Origin: an uncultured Bacteroidales bacterium
GTDB taxonomy: Bacteria; Bacteroidota; Bacteroidia; Bacteroidales; UBA932
Direction: 5' to 3'
DNA length: 13,572 nt
NCBI GenBank assembly: GCA_937899055.1
Contig: CALBPX010000032.1
Coordinates: 1 to 13,572 of the forward strand
The notes beneath the pieces were generated by a model. It worked only from the letters and a program-made list of their open reading frames with translations, was not told the DNA's origin and made no database searches. Position numbers and translations under genes: made by a program. Shown piece by piece: positions 1-6,710 of this stretch (positions are counted from its first letter, which is position 1; each line of letters begins with the position of its first letter).

Positions 1-50
1 GGCGACCACCGAGATCTACACTCTTTCCCTACACGACGCTCTTCCGATCT
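1..50 (+). other. Illumina P5/TruSeq adapter contamination
   Basis: These 50 bases match, base for base from memory, the last 50 of the 58 bases of the TruSeq Universal (P5) adapter. They end exactly at the familiar CTTCCGATCT, where an insert begins. They are not genomic sequence. The flanking reading frame of rny stays open through the adapter by chance, so an automatic gene caller could add about 16 false residues to that protein. Confidence 0.98.
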
Positions 51-1559
51 GGTTATCTTAACCTGCCCGGGGTAGGTCATTTCGTTCTGTATCCTCTTGG
101 CTATTTCTGCTGAGAGGTTCTCTATGTCCTTGTCTGAAACCTGATCGCTGCCTACTATAACCCTGAGTTCTCTTCCGGCCTGAATTGCGTAGGTCTTGGT
201 TACTCCGGGGTAGGACAGGGCAATGCCTTCCATGTCTTTCAGACGTTTGATATAGCTTTCAATAACCTCTCTTCTGGCTCCGGGCCTTGCTCCGGATATG
301 GCGTCCGCAACCATTACCAGAGGCGAAATCAGAGAAGTCATTTCCATTTCTTCATGGTGTGCGCCTATGGCGTTGCATACATCGGGCTTCTCCTTGTACT
401 TTTCGGCCATGCGCATACCCAGGGTTGCGTGCGGAAGTTCAGGATCCTCTTCGCAGACTTTTCCGATATCGTGCAGCAGACCGGCCCTCTTTGCAACTTT
501 TGCGTTCAGACCGAGTTCAGAAGCCATTGTAGCGCAGATATTGGCCACTTCTCTGGAGTGCTGAAGCAGGTTCTGGCCGTATGAAGAACGGTATTTCATC
601 CTTCCTACAAGCTTTACCAGTTCTATATGGAGCCCGTGGATTCCAAGGTCTATGCAAGTGCGTTTTCCGGTTTCCAGGATTTCGTCGTCGAGCTGTTTTT
701 TAACCTTTTCTACAACTTCTTCAATTCTTGCCGGGTGGATTCTTCCGTCCGCAACAAGCTGATGGAGGGCAAGTCTTGCAACCTCTCTCCTTACCGGGTC
801 AAAGGCCGACAGCAAAATGGCCTCAGGGGTGTCGTCCACAACAATTTCAACTCCGGTTGCCGCCTCAAGAGCACGGATGTTACGGCCTTCGCGTCCGATG
901 ATGCGGCCCTTGATTTCGTCGTTGTCTATATTGAATACCGTAACGGCATTTTCTATTGCAACTTCCGGTGCCGTACGCTGGATAGTGTTGATGACAATCC
1001 TCTTTGCCTCCTTGGATGCACTCAGCCTGGCCTCGTCCATTACATCGTTGATATAGGACTGGGCATCTGTGCGTGCCTCGGCCTTCATGGCCTCCACAAG
1101 CTGTTTCTTAGCCTGATCGGCCGTCATTCCTGCAATGTTTTCTATCTGGATGATTTCCTGCTGGCGGAGTTTGTCGTACTCGGCACTCTTCTTGGCTACA
1201 ATGTCGGCCTGGAGTTTAAGGTTATTGCGGATGGCCTCAATTTCTTTTTCCCGCTTTGCAAACTCAGCATTCTGCTGGTTAAGCTGTAATTCCCTCTGTT
1301 TAAGCTTACTTTCCGATTCTCTCAGGGCATTGTTCTTGGAGTTGATATACTGTTCGTGTTCGGTCTTGAGCTGCAGGAATTTTTCCTTTGCCTGGAATAT
1401 CTTCTCCTTCTTTATGTCTTCTCCCTGCTTTTCCGCCTCCTGAAGAATTTGGGATTTTTTATTCTTCAAGACGATGGGGCGTACCAAAATGAAACCCAGA
1501 AGGGCTCCTATGATGAATGCGGCTACTGTAATAATGATACTGATACTGTTTATTTCCAT
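51..1559 (-). CDS. rny: Ribonuclease Y, 3' end missing
   Basis: Membrane-anchored endoribonuclease that starts mRNA decay. The 503 visible residues show the family order: a hydrophobic N-terminal anchor (about residues 4-26, MEINSISIIITVAAF...), a long charged coiled coil (about 30-190, rich in K/E/Q), a KH RNA-binding domain with GRIIGREGRN (about residue 220), and an HD domain with the metal-binding pair H363-D364 in LLHDIGKV, followed by HHEEME. The last real residues are YPGQVKIT, a motif that in other RNase Y proteins lies about 12 residues before the end. The gene is therefore cut by the adapter at base 50/51 rather than mutated. It lies downstream of zapA and the 6S-like RNA on the same strand. 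No good promoter is seen in the 40 bases after the RNA terminator, so it may depend on read-through. Identity is very secure. Confidence 0.96.
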
Positions 1560-1599
1560 AATGTTTGTATAAATAAAAGCCGGCAAGAGGGCTGTTCTC

Positions 1600-1624
1600 G
1601 AAAAATCTTAAATGTTAAGATTTG
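1600..1624 (-). terminator. Intrinsic terminator of the 6S-like RNA
   Basis: On the minus strand a perfect 9-bp stem (AAATCTTAA / TTAAGATTT, bases 1615-1623 with 1603-1611) closes a 3-base loop and runs directly into TTTTT (1605-1601). It sits between the zapA-side transcript and rny, and gives the candidate 6S RNA a natural 3' end. The stem is AT-rich, so termination may be partial. Confidence 0.65.
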
Positions 1625-1735
1625 GGCCCTGTATCAGACGCTGACTTCCAACGTCCCGCTTGCGGAATCCCCCTAAAGGTAACCTAGGCCTGCCATTGTC
1701 TGGCCTGTCGGGCCCGAGATTGTTTTAGTGTTGAT
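1603..1735 (-). ncRNA. ssrS: 6S RNA candidate
   Basis: 6S RNA binds the housekeeping RNA polymerase holoenzyme by imitating an open promoter. This stretch lies between zapA and rny, carries no plausible ORF, and folds as a long interrupted rod. The outer stem GGGCCC/GGGCCC pairs 1710-1715 with 1624-1629. After an internal loop a second stem CAGAC/GUCUG pairs 1698-1702 with 1635-1639. An unpaired-rich centre follows, then an apical hairpin UUCCG-CAAG-CGGGA at 1654-1667. A terminator hairpin follows at 1603-1623. Placement after zapA is the position of ssrS in proteobacteria and, as I recall, in Bacteroidota. It is short for the family (about 130 nt against 160-200) and its ends are estimated. 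The alternative is a structured rny leader. Confidence 0.66.
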
Positions 1736-1751
1736 TTTCGCAAAGAGCCTC

Positions 1752-2066
1752 TTACCGGCTGAAATTATCTGCTCTCTGGAGATAATCTGCAAGTTGAGAA
1801 TTGATTTCCTTCAGCGATGTGACCGTGTCTTCCACATCGCTTTCCTTTCTCAAGGCACCCATTACCAGTTTAATCATAACTGCTATCAGGGTTTTGTTAT
1901 AATCGGAAGAAATGCTTTCACGGTTCTTTCTGAAAGAGTCTATTTCGCTGTTGATAAGTTCTTCGGCCTTCTGCAATAACTCGGCCTCAGCAGGTGAACA
2001 GTTGTATTTGAGTGAAATACCGTCTATCACCACAGTAATCTGTATGTTGCTTTTCTTAAGAGCCAT
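1752..2066 (-). CDS. zapA: Cell division protein ZapA
   Basis: ZapA binds FtsZ in the cytoplasm and bundles its filaments at the division ring. The 104-residue product has the family's usual size. A compact N-terminal beta-rich part carries I-x-V-x-IDG-x-x-L-x-Y (residues 8-20), with L30-Q-K-A-E-E-L-I-N close behind, and a C-terminal helix (about 55-100) forms the dimer coiled coil. The start ATG comes 1 nt after the stop codon of the coiled-coil gene upstream, so the two are very probably translationally coupled. The candidate 6S RNA follows about 17 nt after the stop codon. The assignment rests on residue pattern plus neighbourhood. Confidence 0.88.
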   Translation of the reverse strand: MALKKSNIQITVVIDGISLKYNCSPAEAELLQKAEELINSEIDSFRKNRESISSDYNKTLIAVMIKLVMGALRKESDVEDTVTSLKEINSQLADYLQRADNFSR

Positions 2067-2067
2067 A

Positions 2068-2367
2068 CTAATCGTTCAACAGAGAAATGCATTTGTCAAT
2101 CTCCTTTACAATCTTCCCTAACTGTCTTTTAGCCCTCTTTTCGCTTGCCTCAGATGAGAAGAATGCCTGCTTCAATTCAAAATGCTCCAGTTTTTTCTCT
2201 TGTTCTGCTATCTTGTTTTTTGCGTTCAACAATTCAGTTTTTGTTTTGTTAAGTTCGGCCATAAGGTCTGAACGGTCTCTCGACGCCACCTCATATCTTC
2301 TGACCAGTTCCTGAATCAGTTTTTCAAGTTGGTCCAAAGTCTTGTCCGTATCACTCCTTGTAGCCAT
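2068..2367 (-). CDS. Coiled-coil protein upstream of zapA, ZapB-like
   Basis: A 99-residue, highly charged protein with no signal peptide or membrane segment. Residues about 8-70 show heptad spacing of leucine/isoleucine typical of a coiled coil (LDQLEKLIQELVRRYE..., then LNKTKTELLNAKNKIAEQEKKL). The tail is basic and then ends ISLLND. The gene is separated from zapA by a single base (TAG-T-ATG), and small coiled-coil proteins regularly precede zapA in Bacteroidota. A role next to ZapA in the division ring, like that of the 81-residue E. coli ZapB, is inferred from context and shape only. No sequence similarity to ZapB is claimed. Confidence 0.8.
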   Translation of the reverse strand: MATRSDTDKTLDQLEKLIQELVRRYEVASRDRSDLMAELNKTKTELLNAKNKIAEQEKKLEHFELKQAFFSSEASEKRAKRQLGKIVKEIDKCISLLND

Positions 2368-2377
2368 ATCTAACGCG

Positions 2378-2395
2378 CAAATTTAATCAAAAATA
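2378..2395 (-). promoter_or_regulatory. Candidate promoter for the coiled-coil/zapA unit
   Basis: Two overlapping matches to the Bacteroidota -7 element TAnnTTTG lie just before the coiled-coil gene on the minus strand: TATTTTTG (2395-2388) and TAAATTTG (2385-2378). No clean -33 TTTG lies at the right distance; TTTC 18 bp upstream of the second is the nearest. The leader would be only about 7-17 nt. Confidence 0.4.
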
Positions 2396-2409
2396 CCTCA
2401 TTTGAAATC

Positions 2410-2562
2410 TCAATCATAAAAATTGAAACCTTTTTTTATTCCGTCCATGACATAGTGCCACCTGAGAACGATACCTATCAGGCATATAAGTCCTATGAGT
2501 ATCAGGGCTTTCATAGAGGGATCGAGGTTTTTCCACCAAAGTGCCGCTTTTTTCATTCTCAT
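2410..2562 (-). CDS. 50-residue single-pass membrane protein
   Basis: An ORF of 50 codons starting 8 nt after the stop codon of the acyl-CoA synthetase gene on the same strand. The product starts MRMKKAALWWKNLDPSMK, then has one hydrophobic segment ALILIGLICLIGIVL (about residues 19-33), then a positively charged and aromatic tail, RWHYVMDGIKKGFNFYD. The basic N-terminus before the membrane span suggests an N-in topology by the positive-inside rule, but both flanks are basic. It would be missed by callers with a 60-codon cut-off. Tight spacing, the lack of any competing ORF in this gap and the sensible protein character support it. Function is unknown. Confidence 0.68.
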   Translation of the reverse strand: MRMKKAALWWKNLDPSMKALILIGLICLIGIVLRWHYVMDGIKKGFNFYD

Positions 2563-2570
2563 GTGTTTTC

Positions 2571-4520
2571 CTATCGTTTTTCAATCCTGATTCTTGCACC
2601 TACAACGGTTATTTCCTTTTCATCGCCGAATATAGGGCTGAGTTCCAGCTCAACAATCTGCGGGGCCATAACGCATAGGGCACTCACTCTTCTGATGAGT
2701 TCGTTTATCAGGGTCTGGTTGACACCTTCCTGACCTCTGTAGCCCTCAATCATGGGATAAGCCTTCAGAGATTTTATCATCTTGACTGCCTCGTCTGCAA
2801 ATACCGGAGCCATACAATAGCTGATGTCTTCCATTGCATCGGAGAATATTCCTCCGAGTGAAAACGATATCAGAGGGGCAAAGTTGGGTTCCCTTACAGC
2901 GGCAATCCTCAGTTCGGTAATGTTTTCGTTGATCATAGGCTGGATGAGGAACCCGGTAACTCCTTCTATATTGCTCATCCTGCGGTATTCTGAGCGGAAC
3001 GTATGCTCATCGGTAATGTTCAGCGACACTCCGTCAACTTCTGTTTTGTGAAGCGGCCCAAGCACCTTGAGCACAACGGGATAGCCTATGGATATTGCGG
3101 CAGAAACAGCCTCTTCCTCGTCCAGGGCCACTATCTGATGGATGCGGTTTATGCCGCTGGCATCCAGAATCTGCTGAACCATAAATGTAGGCATCCAACC
3201 CTCAGGGCTTTCGGATATGGCCCTGTTCAGAAGATACCTGTCTATGGCCGGAAACGAGCCTTCTTCCTTTACCGGAGGGGTGTTTATCACCCTTGCAAGG
3301 GCATTTCCGAACACTACTTCATCTGAAAAAGTAACTCCACCCTGATTGTGAAATGCAGTTATGTATTCCTGGAAGGAAGACTCCGAAGTAAACAGCGGAT
3401 AGAGCGGCTTGTCCGTCTGGCGGACCTTGCGGAATATGACATTGGAAACTTCCGAAATGTCGCTCATTTCTTTCTGGCCGAAGATTACGGCTATGGAATC
3501 TACATTGCTGTCTTTGTCGTATTTGTCTATCAGAGACGAAATTTGGCCGGCTGTCTTTCCAAAGCTGTAGTCCTCAAAGAACAGGTAGGGGACCTCTATA
3601 GAATGTTTCTTGAGAGTGTCGGAAAGCATTACCGCAGGGCCTCCCGCCTGGGTGAGGATGGCCACGCGGTTTCCATCCGGCCTTCCCTTGGAGAGTATGG
3701 ATATTATGTTTATGAGCTCGTCTCGTCCAAAGGCCCTGACTATGCCGCATTTTCTGAACAGGGCTGCAACTACCTCGTTATGAGATGCAAGTACTCCAAC
3801 TATTCCGGCTCCCTTGCTTATCAGGGAGCGGCAGCGGGCCATCATCTGTACCGAGTCCGATATCCTTTCCACATAAATGGCAATGACCTTGTCCTTTGCT
3901 CCGTAGGTTTCCCAGTTGTCGTCCATCCATCCGAGGATGTCTTCTACGGTGGTAAGGGGCGAATAGCCCACTGAAAAGATACGGGCAATACTCACACCGT
4001 ATCGCGGAGCAGCCTCCACAAGATAGGATATGGTTGTTCTTGAGGAAGATATGATATCTACGCTTCCGCCTTTGCTAATCCTCGTGTTCGTGTAGGTTCC
4101 GCAATAGTTTTCGAGGGCTATTCCGGAGGAGTTGGGGCCTATGAGGGTAACCTGGAACTTATTGCAGATTTCTCTGGTACTTTCCAATGCCTCTTGCGGG
4201 CTCATGCGGGATGAGGAAATGAAATCGGGGAATACTACAATTGCCTTGCAGCTTTTCTTCTGGCAGAGGATCTCTATCTTACTTAGGGTGTCGCCGTCAT
4301 CCTCAGCGATGAAGGCTATATCGGTGTCCGGAATGTCCTGAAGGCTGGAATATGAATTCAGGCCCTGAATAAGCTCCGCCGAACCGGAAACTGCAAAGAT
4401 GCTGCCCTGATAGTTACTGACGGTCAGATTCTTGATGAGATTTCCGCCTGGGGTGAGCAAATCGTTGGAGGCGCCGGTTACCGTTATTGATTTGGGAGAT
4501 ATGAGTTCTTTTGAAATCAT
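2571..4520 (-). CDS. Acyl-CoA synthetase (ADP-forming) family protein, atypical active-site loop
   Basis: Fused alpha-beta protein of the ADP-forming acetyl-CoA synthetase family, which converts acyl-CoA, ADP and phosphate to acid, CoA and ATP. Order of parts: CoA-binding Rossmann domain (about 1-130, VTGASND and IGPNSSG), succinyl-CoA-ligase-like flavodoxin domains (about 150-410, TQAGGPAVMLSD at 290-301), and an ATP-grasp domain (about 430-649, with HKTEVDGV at 491-498, SLGGIFSDAMEDIS at 554-567, EGYRG at 592-596 and ELELSPI at 624-630). At 649 residues it is some 35 short of the Bacteroidales relatives I remember. The usual SQSGA motif reads SSSRT (158-162). The region that normally carries the phosphohistidine SHTGA loop is reduced to ASHNEVVAALFRK (246-256). 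It may therefore be catalytically altered. First gene of the minus-strand cluster, divergent from mtaD. Confidence 0.85.
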   Translation of the reverse strand: MISKELISPKSITVTGASNDLLTPGGNLIKNLTVSNYQGSIFAVSGSAELIQGLNSYSSLQDIPDTDIAFIAEDDGDTLSKIEILCQKKSCKAIVVFPDFISSSRMSPQEALESTREICNKFQVTLIGPNSSGIALENYCGTYTNTRISKGGSVDIISSSRTTISYLVEAAPRYGVSIARIFSVGYSPLTTVEDILGWMDDNWETYGAKDKVIAIYVERISDSVQMMARCRSLISKGAGIVGVLASHNEVVAALFRKCGIVRAFGRDELINIISILSKGRPDGNRVAILTQAGGPAVMLSDTLKKHSIEVPYLFFEDYSFGKTAGQISSLIDKYDKDSNVDSIAVIFGQKEMSDISEVSNVIFRKVRQTDKPLYPLFTSESSFQEYITAFHNQGGVTFSDEVVFGNALARVINTPPVKEEGSFPAIDRYLLNRAISESPEGWMPTFMVQQILDASGINRIHQIVALDEEEAVSAAISIGYPVVLKVLGPLHKTEVDGVSLNITDEHTFRSEYRRMSNIEGVTGFLIQPMINENITELRIAAVREPNFAPLISFSLGGIFSDAMEDISYCMAPVFADEAVKMIKSLKAYPMIEGYRGQEGVNQTLINELIRRVSALCVMAPQIVELELSPIFGDEKEITVVGARIRIEKR

Positions 4521-4542
4521 TTGCGTCTGTCTGTGTTTTGTG

Positions 4543-4550
4543 CAAAATTA
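4543..4550 (-). promoter_or_regulatory. Candidate -7 element of the acyl-CoA synthetase gene
   Basis: TAATTTTG on the minus strand fits TAnnTTTG. A near-match TTTA lies 21 bp upstream where TTTG is expected. The implied leader is about 20 nt before the ATG at 4520. This 75-bp region is divergent with mtaD; on the plus strand I see only a partial -7 match (TAAATTGT at 4572-4579). Confidence 0.42.
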
Positions 4551-4595
4551 GCAAAACATTGAATTATTTCGTAAATTGTGCCCAAATAGAATGTA

Positions 4596-5855
4596 ATGGG
4601 AAAGATACTTATCAAAGATATATACCTGAAAGGCAAGACGGTTTCCATTCTCATAGAGGGTAACACAATTGCAAGGATAGCAGACAGAATAGAGGAAGTT
4701 TCCGAGGATACAGAAGTTTTGGACGGACGGGGCAAGGCCGTAATTCCCGGATTTGCAAATATGCACACTCATGCCGCCATGACTATGATGCGCGGGGGCA
4801 AGGAGGACGAAAAACTCCAGCGGTGGCTCTCCGCAATATGGGCTATGGAAAAGAATCTTGACGATGAAACCGTCTATTGGGGAACCAAGCTTGCCTGTCT
4901 GGAGATGATAAAGACCGGAACCACTCTGTTCAACGATCAGTATTTCTACATAGACTCCGCAGTAAAGGCAACTTCAGAGATGGGCCTGAGGGGCGTTCAT
5001 TCTTATGTCTTTTTAGATCTTAATGATAAAGAAAAGATTGAGTCTCAAAGAAATATGTGCGCCGTTGAATATGAGAGGTCGAAATCGTGGGGGCCACTCA
5101 ATACTTTTGCCATAGGGGTTCATGCCCTCTATACCGTCAGTCCGGAGAACATAGTCTGGGCCTTTGACTTTGCCAGAAAGCATGGGCTGAAGGTACATAT
5201 ACATCTGTCTGAGACCTATCAGGAATACATGGAGTGCCGCGGAAAGAACAATTGCACTCCGGTTGAATACTTTGACTCTCTGGGGCTCATGTCCTCGGAT
5301 CTGATTGCCGCACACTGTGTATGGCTGAGCCGCAACGATATAGAGATACTTGGCAGGAACGCAGTGAACATAGCCCACAACATAAAATCCAACCTCAAAC
5401 TGGCATCGGGCCTGAATTTCAAGTTCCGCGAACTTTCCGACGCCGGAGCCAATGTTTGCCTTGGCACAGACGGAACGGCATCCAACAACAATTTGGACAT
5501 GCTTGATACAATGCAGATTACGGCTTTGGTGCAGAAGGCCTGGCGAAACGATCCTGCCGCAGCTCCGCTGCCGGAACTGATAAAAAGTGCTACGTACAAC
5601 GGCTACAAGGCAATGGGGCTTAACGGCGGACACATAAAAGAAGGCGCGCTGGCAGACCTTTCCATAATAGACATAGACAACTACAAGTTCACACCCAATA
5701 TCAATTTTGATGCAAACCTTGTATATTCGGCTAACTCATACTGCATCAAAACCGTTATATGCAACGGCCGTATAGTAATGAAAGACAGATATGTAGAAGG
5801 TGAGGACGAGATACTTTCACAAGTGCGCAGGCTTTACAGAAAACTGTGGGTTTAA
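4596..5855 (+). CDS. mtaD: 5-methylthioadenosine/S-adenosylhomocysteine deaminase (amidohydrolase)
   Basis: Zinc-dependent cytoplasmic deaminase that turns MTA, SAH or adenosine into the matching inosine derivative plus ammonia. The 419-residue protein has the full set of metal and catalytic positions of the TRZ/ATZ/MtaD group: H57-T-H59 in GFANMHTHAAMTMMRG, H203 and E206 in HIHLSET, H240 in AAHC, and D292 in GTDGTASNNNLD. The small beta-sandwich formed by both termini is visible from VLDGRGKAVIPGF and the C-terminal GALADLSIIDID. Length agrees with the family (about 405-440). It leads a plus-strand operon; the next gene, a purine nucleoside phosphorylase, starts 27 nt later and could use its product. 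Guanine or chlorohydrolase relatives are less likely given the GTDGTASNNN motif. Exact substrate is inferred. Confidence 0.88.
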   Translation: MGKILIKDIYLKGKTVSILIEGNTIARIADRIEEVSEDTEVLDGRGKAVIPGFANMHTHAAMTMMRGGKEDEKLQRWLSAIWAMEKNLDDETVYWGTKLACLEMIKTGTTLFNDQYFYIDSAVKATSEMGLRGVHSYVFLDLNDKEKIESQRNMCAVEYERSKSWGPLNTFAIGVHALYTVSPENIVWAFDFARKHGLKVHIHLSETYQEYMECRGKNNCTPVEYFDSLGLMSSDLIAAHCVWLSRNDIEILGRNAVNIAHNIKSNLKLASGLNFKFRELSDAGANVCLGTDGTASNNNLDMLDTMQITALVQKAWRNDPAAAPLPELIKSATYNGYKAMGLNGGHIKEGALADLSIIDIDNYKFTPNINFDANLVYSANSYCIKTVICNGRIVMKDRYVEGEDEILSQVRRLYRKLWV

Positions 5856-5882
5856 GAGAATAATCAATAAAAATCAGGTAAT

Positions 5883-6710
5883 ATGATTGCAAGAGAAGAA
5901 AAAATTTTCCAGGCAGCCGACTACCTCAAGATGAGGATCGGAGACAGAAAACCCATTGCGGGAATTATTCTTGGCAGCGGACTGGGTTCGCTGGCGGAAA
6001 GAATAGAAAATCCGCTGATAATTCATTACAGCGAGATTCCCAACTTTCCGGTATCTACGGCAGTAGGGCACAAAGGCAATCTGATATTCGGAGAGCTGGG
6101 TGGCAGGCAGGTGATGTGCATGCAGGGCCGTTTCCATTATTATGAGGGTTATACCATGGATCAGGTAACCATCTGCGTAAGAGTTATGAAACTTCTTGGA
6201 GTTGAATATCTTCTGGCATCATGCGCATGTGGGGGGCTCAACCCTTCGTTCAAGGTAGGTGACATAATGGCCATTGTAGATCATATCAATCTTCTGCCTA
6301 ATCCTCTGATTGGGCCTAACATGGAATCCTTTGGAACCAGGTTCCCAGATATGAGCCATCCTTACGATATGGAACTGGTGGAAAGGGCGCAGAAGATTGC
6401 AACCCAGAACGGTTTCAACCTGCTGACAGGCGTTTATGTTGCCGGAAGCGGACCTTCATACGAAACCAAGGCCGAGTACAGGTATATGCGCCTGATTGGC
6501 GGAGATGCAGTTGCAATGTCCACCGTTCCTGAGGTGATTGTGGCAAGGCATTGCGGCATAAAAGTATTTGGAGTATCTATAATTACCAATGCCTCCGGCG
6601 ATACCGAAAAGGCCGATTTCAAGAATGACGAGCAGGATGTAATCAAGGCTGCGGATGCTGCCGTTTCCAGGATGACGGCCTTGTTTACCGGCCTGATAAG
6701 GACGCTGTGA
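5883..6710 (+). CDS. Purine nucleoside phosphorylase (trimeric, PNP/MTAP family)
   Basis: Cleaves purine nucleosides with phosphate to base plus (deoxy)ribose-1-phosphate. The 275 residues carry the trimeric PNP signature: phosphate loop GSG (31-33), VGHKGN with H63, GRFHYYEGY with R83, H85 and E88, CGGLNPSFKVGDIM (117-129), GPSYETKAE with E194, and AMSTVPEVIVARH. The base-pocket pair E194 and N236 (in ITN) corresponds to human PNP E201/N243, so 6-oxopurines are the expected bases rather than adenine as in MTAP. The His that contacts the ribose 5'-OH in human PNP (H257) has no counterpart: the region reads KADFKNDEQDV. This fits a changed 5' group, for example methylthio-inosine from the deaminase encoded upstream, but that is inference. 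Its stop codon overlaps the next start. Confidence 0.9.
   Translation: MIAREEKIFQAADYLKMRIGDRKPIAGIILGSGLGSLAERIENPLIIHYSEIPNFPVSTAVGHKGNLIFGELGGRQVMCMQGRFHYYEGYTMDQVTICVRVMKLLGVEYLLASCACGGLNPSFKVGDIMAIVDHINLLPNPLIGPNMESFGTRFPDMSHPYDMELVERAQKIATQNGFNLLTGVYVAGSGPSYETKAEYRYMRLIGGDAVAMSTVPEVIVARHCGIKVFGVSIITNASGDTEKADFKNDEQDVIKAADAAVSRMTALFTGLIRTL

Noticed and set aside
627..1289. 220-codon open frame on the plus strand
   Set aside because: It is antisense to rny, cysteine/phenylalanine-rich with no domain pattern, while the minus strand gives a clear RNase Y across the whole stretch.
1560..1600. Possible promoter for rny between the 6S terminator and the rny start
   Set aside because: No TAnnTTTG element is present in these 40 bases; only generic AT-richness.
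2414..2599. 61-codon minus-strand frame overlapping the end of the synthetase gene
   Set aside because: Its product is highly polar and featureless and it overlaps both neighbours; the alternative frame 2410-2562 gives a coherent membrane protein with tight operon spacing.
3348..3974. 208-codon open frame on the plus strand
   Set aside because: Antisense to the acyl-CoA synthetase homologue, whose family motifs run through the same bases.
4517..4772. Two minus-strand frames upstream of the synthetase gene
   Set aside because: They lie mostly inside the start of mtaD and their products resemble reversed coding sequence, not known proteins.
5013..5633. 206-codon open frame on the minus strand
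   Set aside because: Antisense to mtaD; it overlaps the conserved HIHLSE and GTDGTASNNN motif codons and has no recognisable features of its own.
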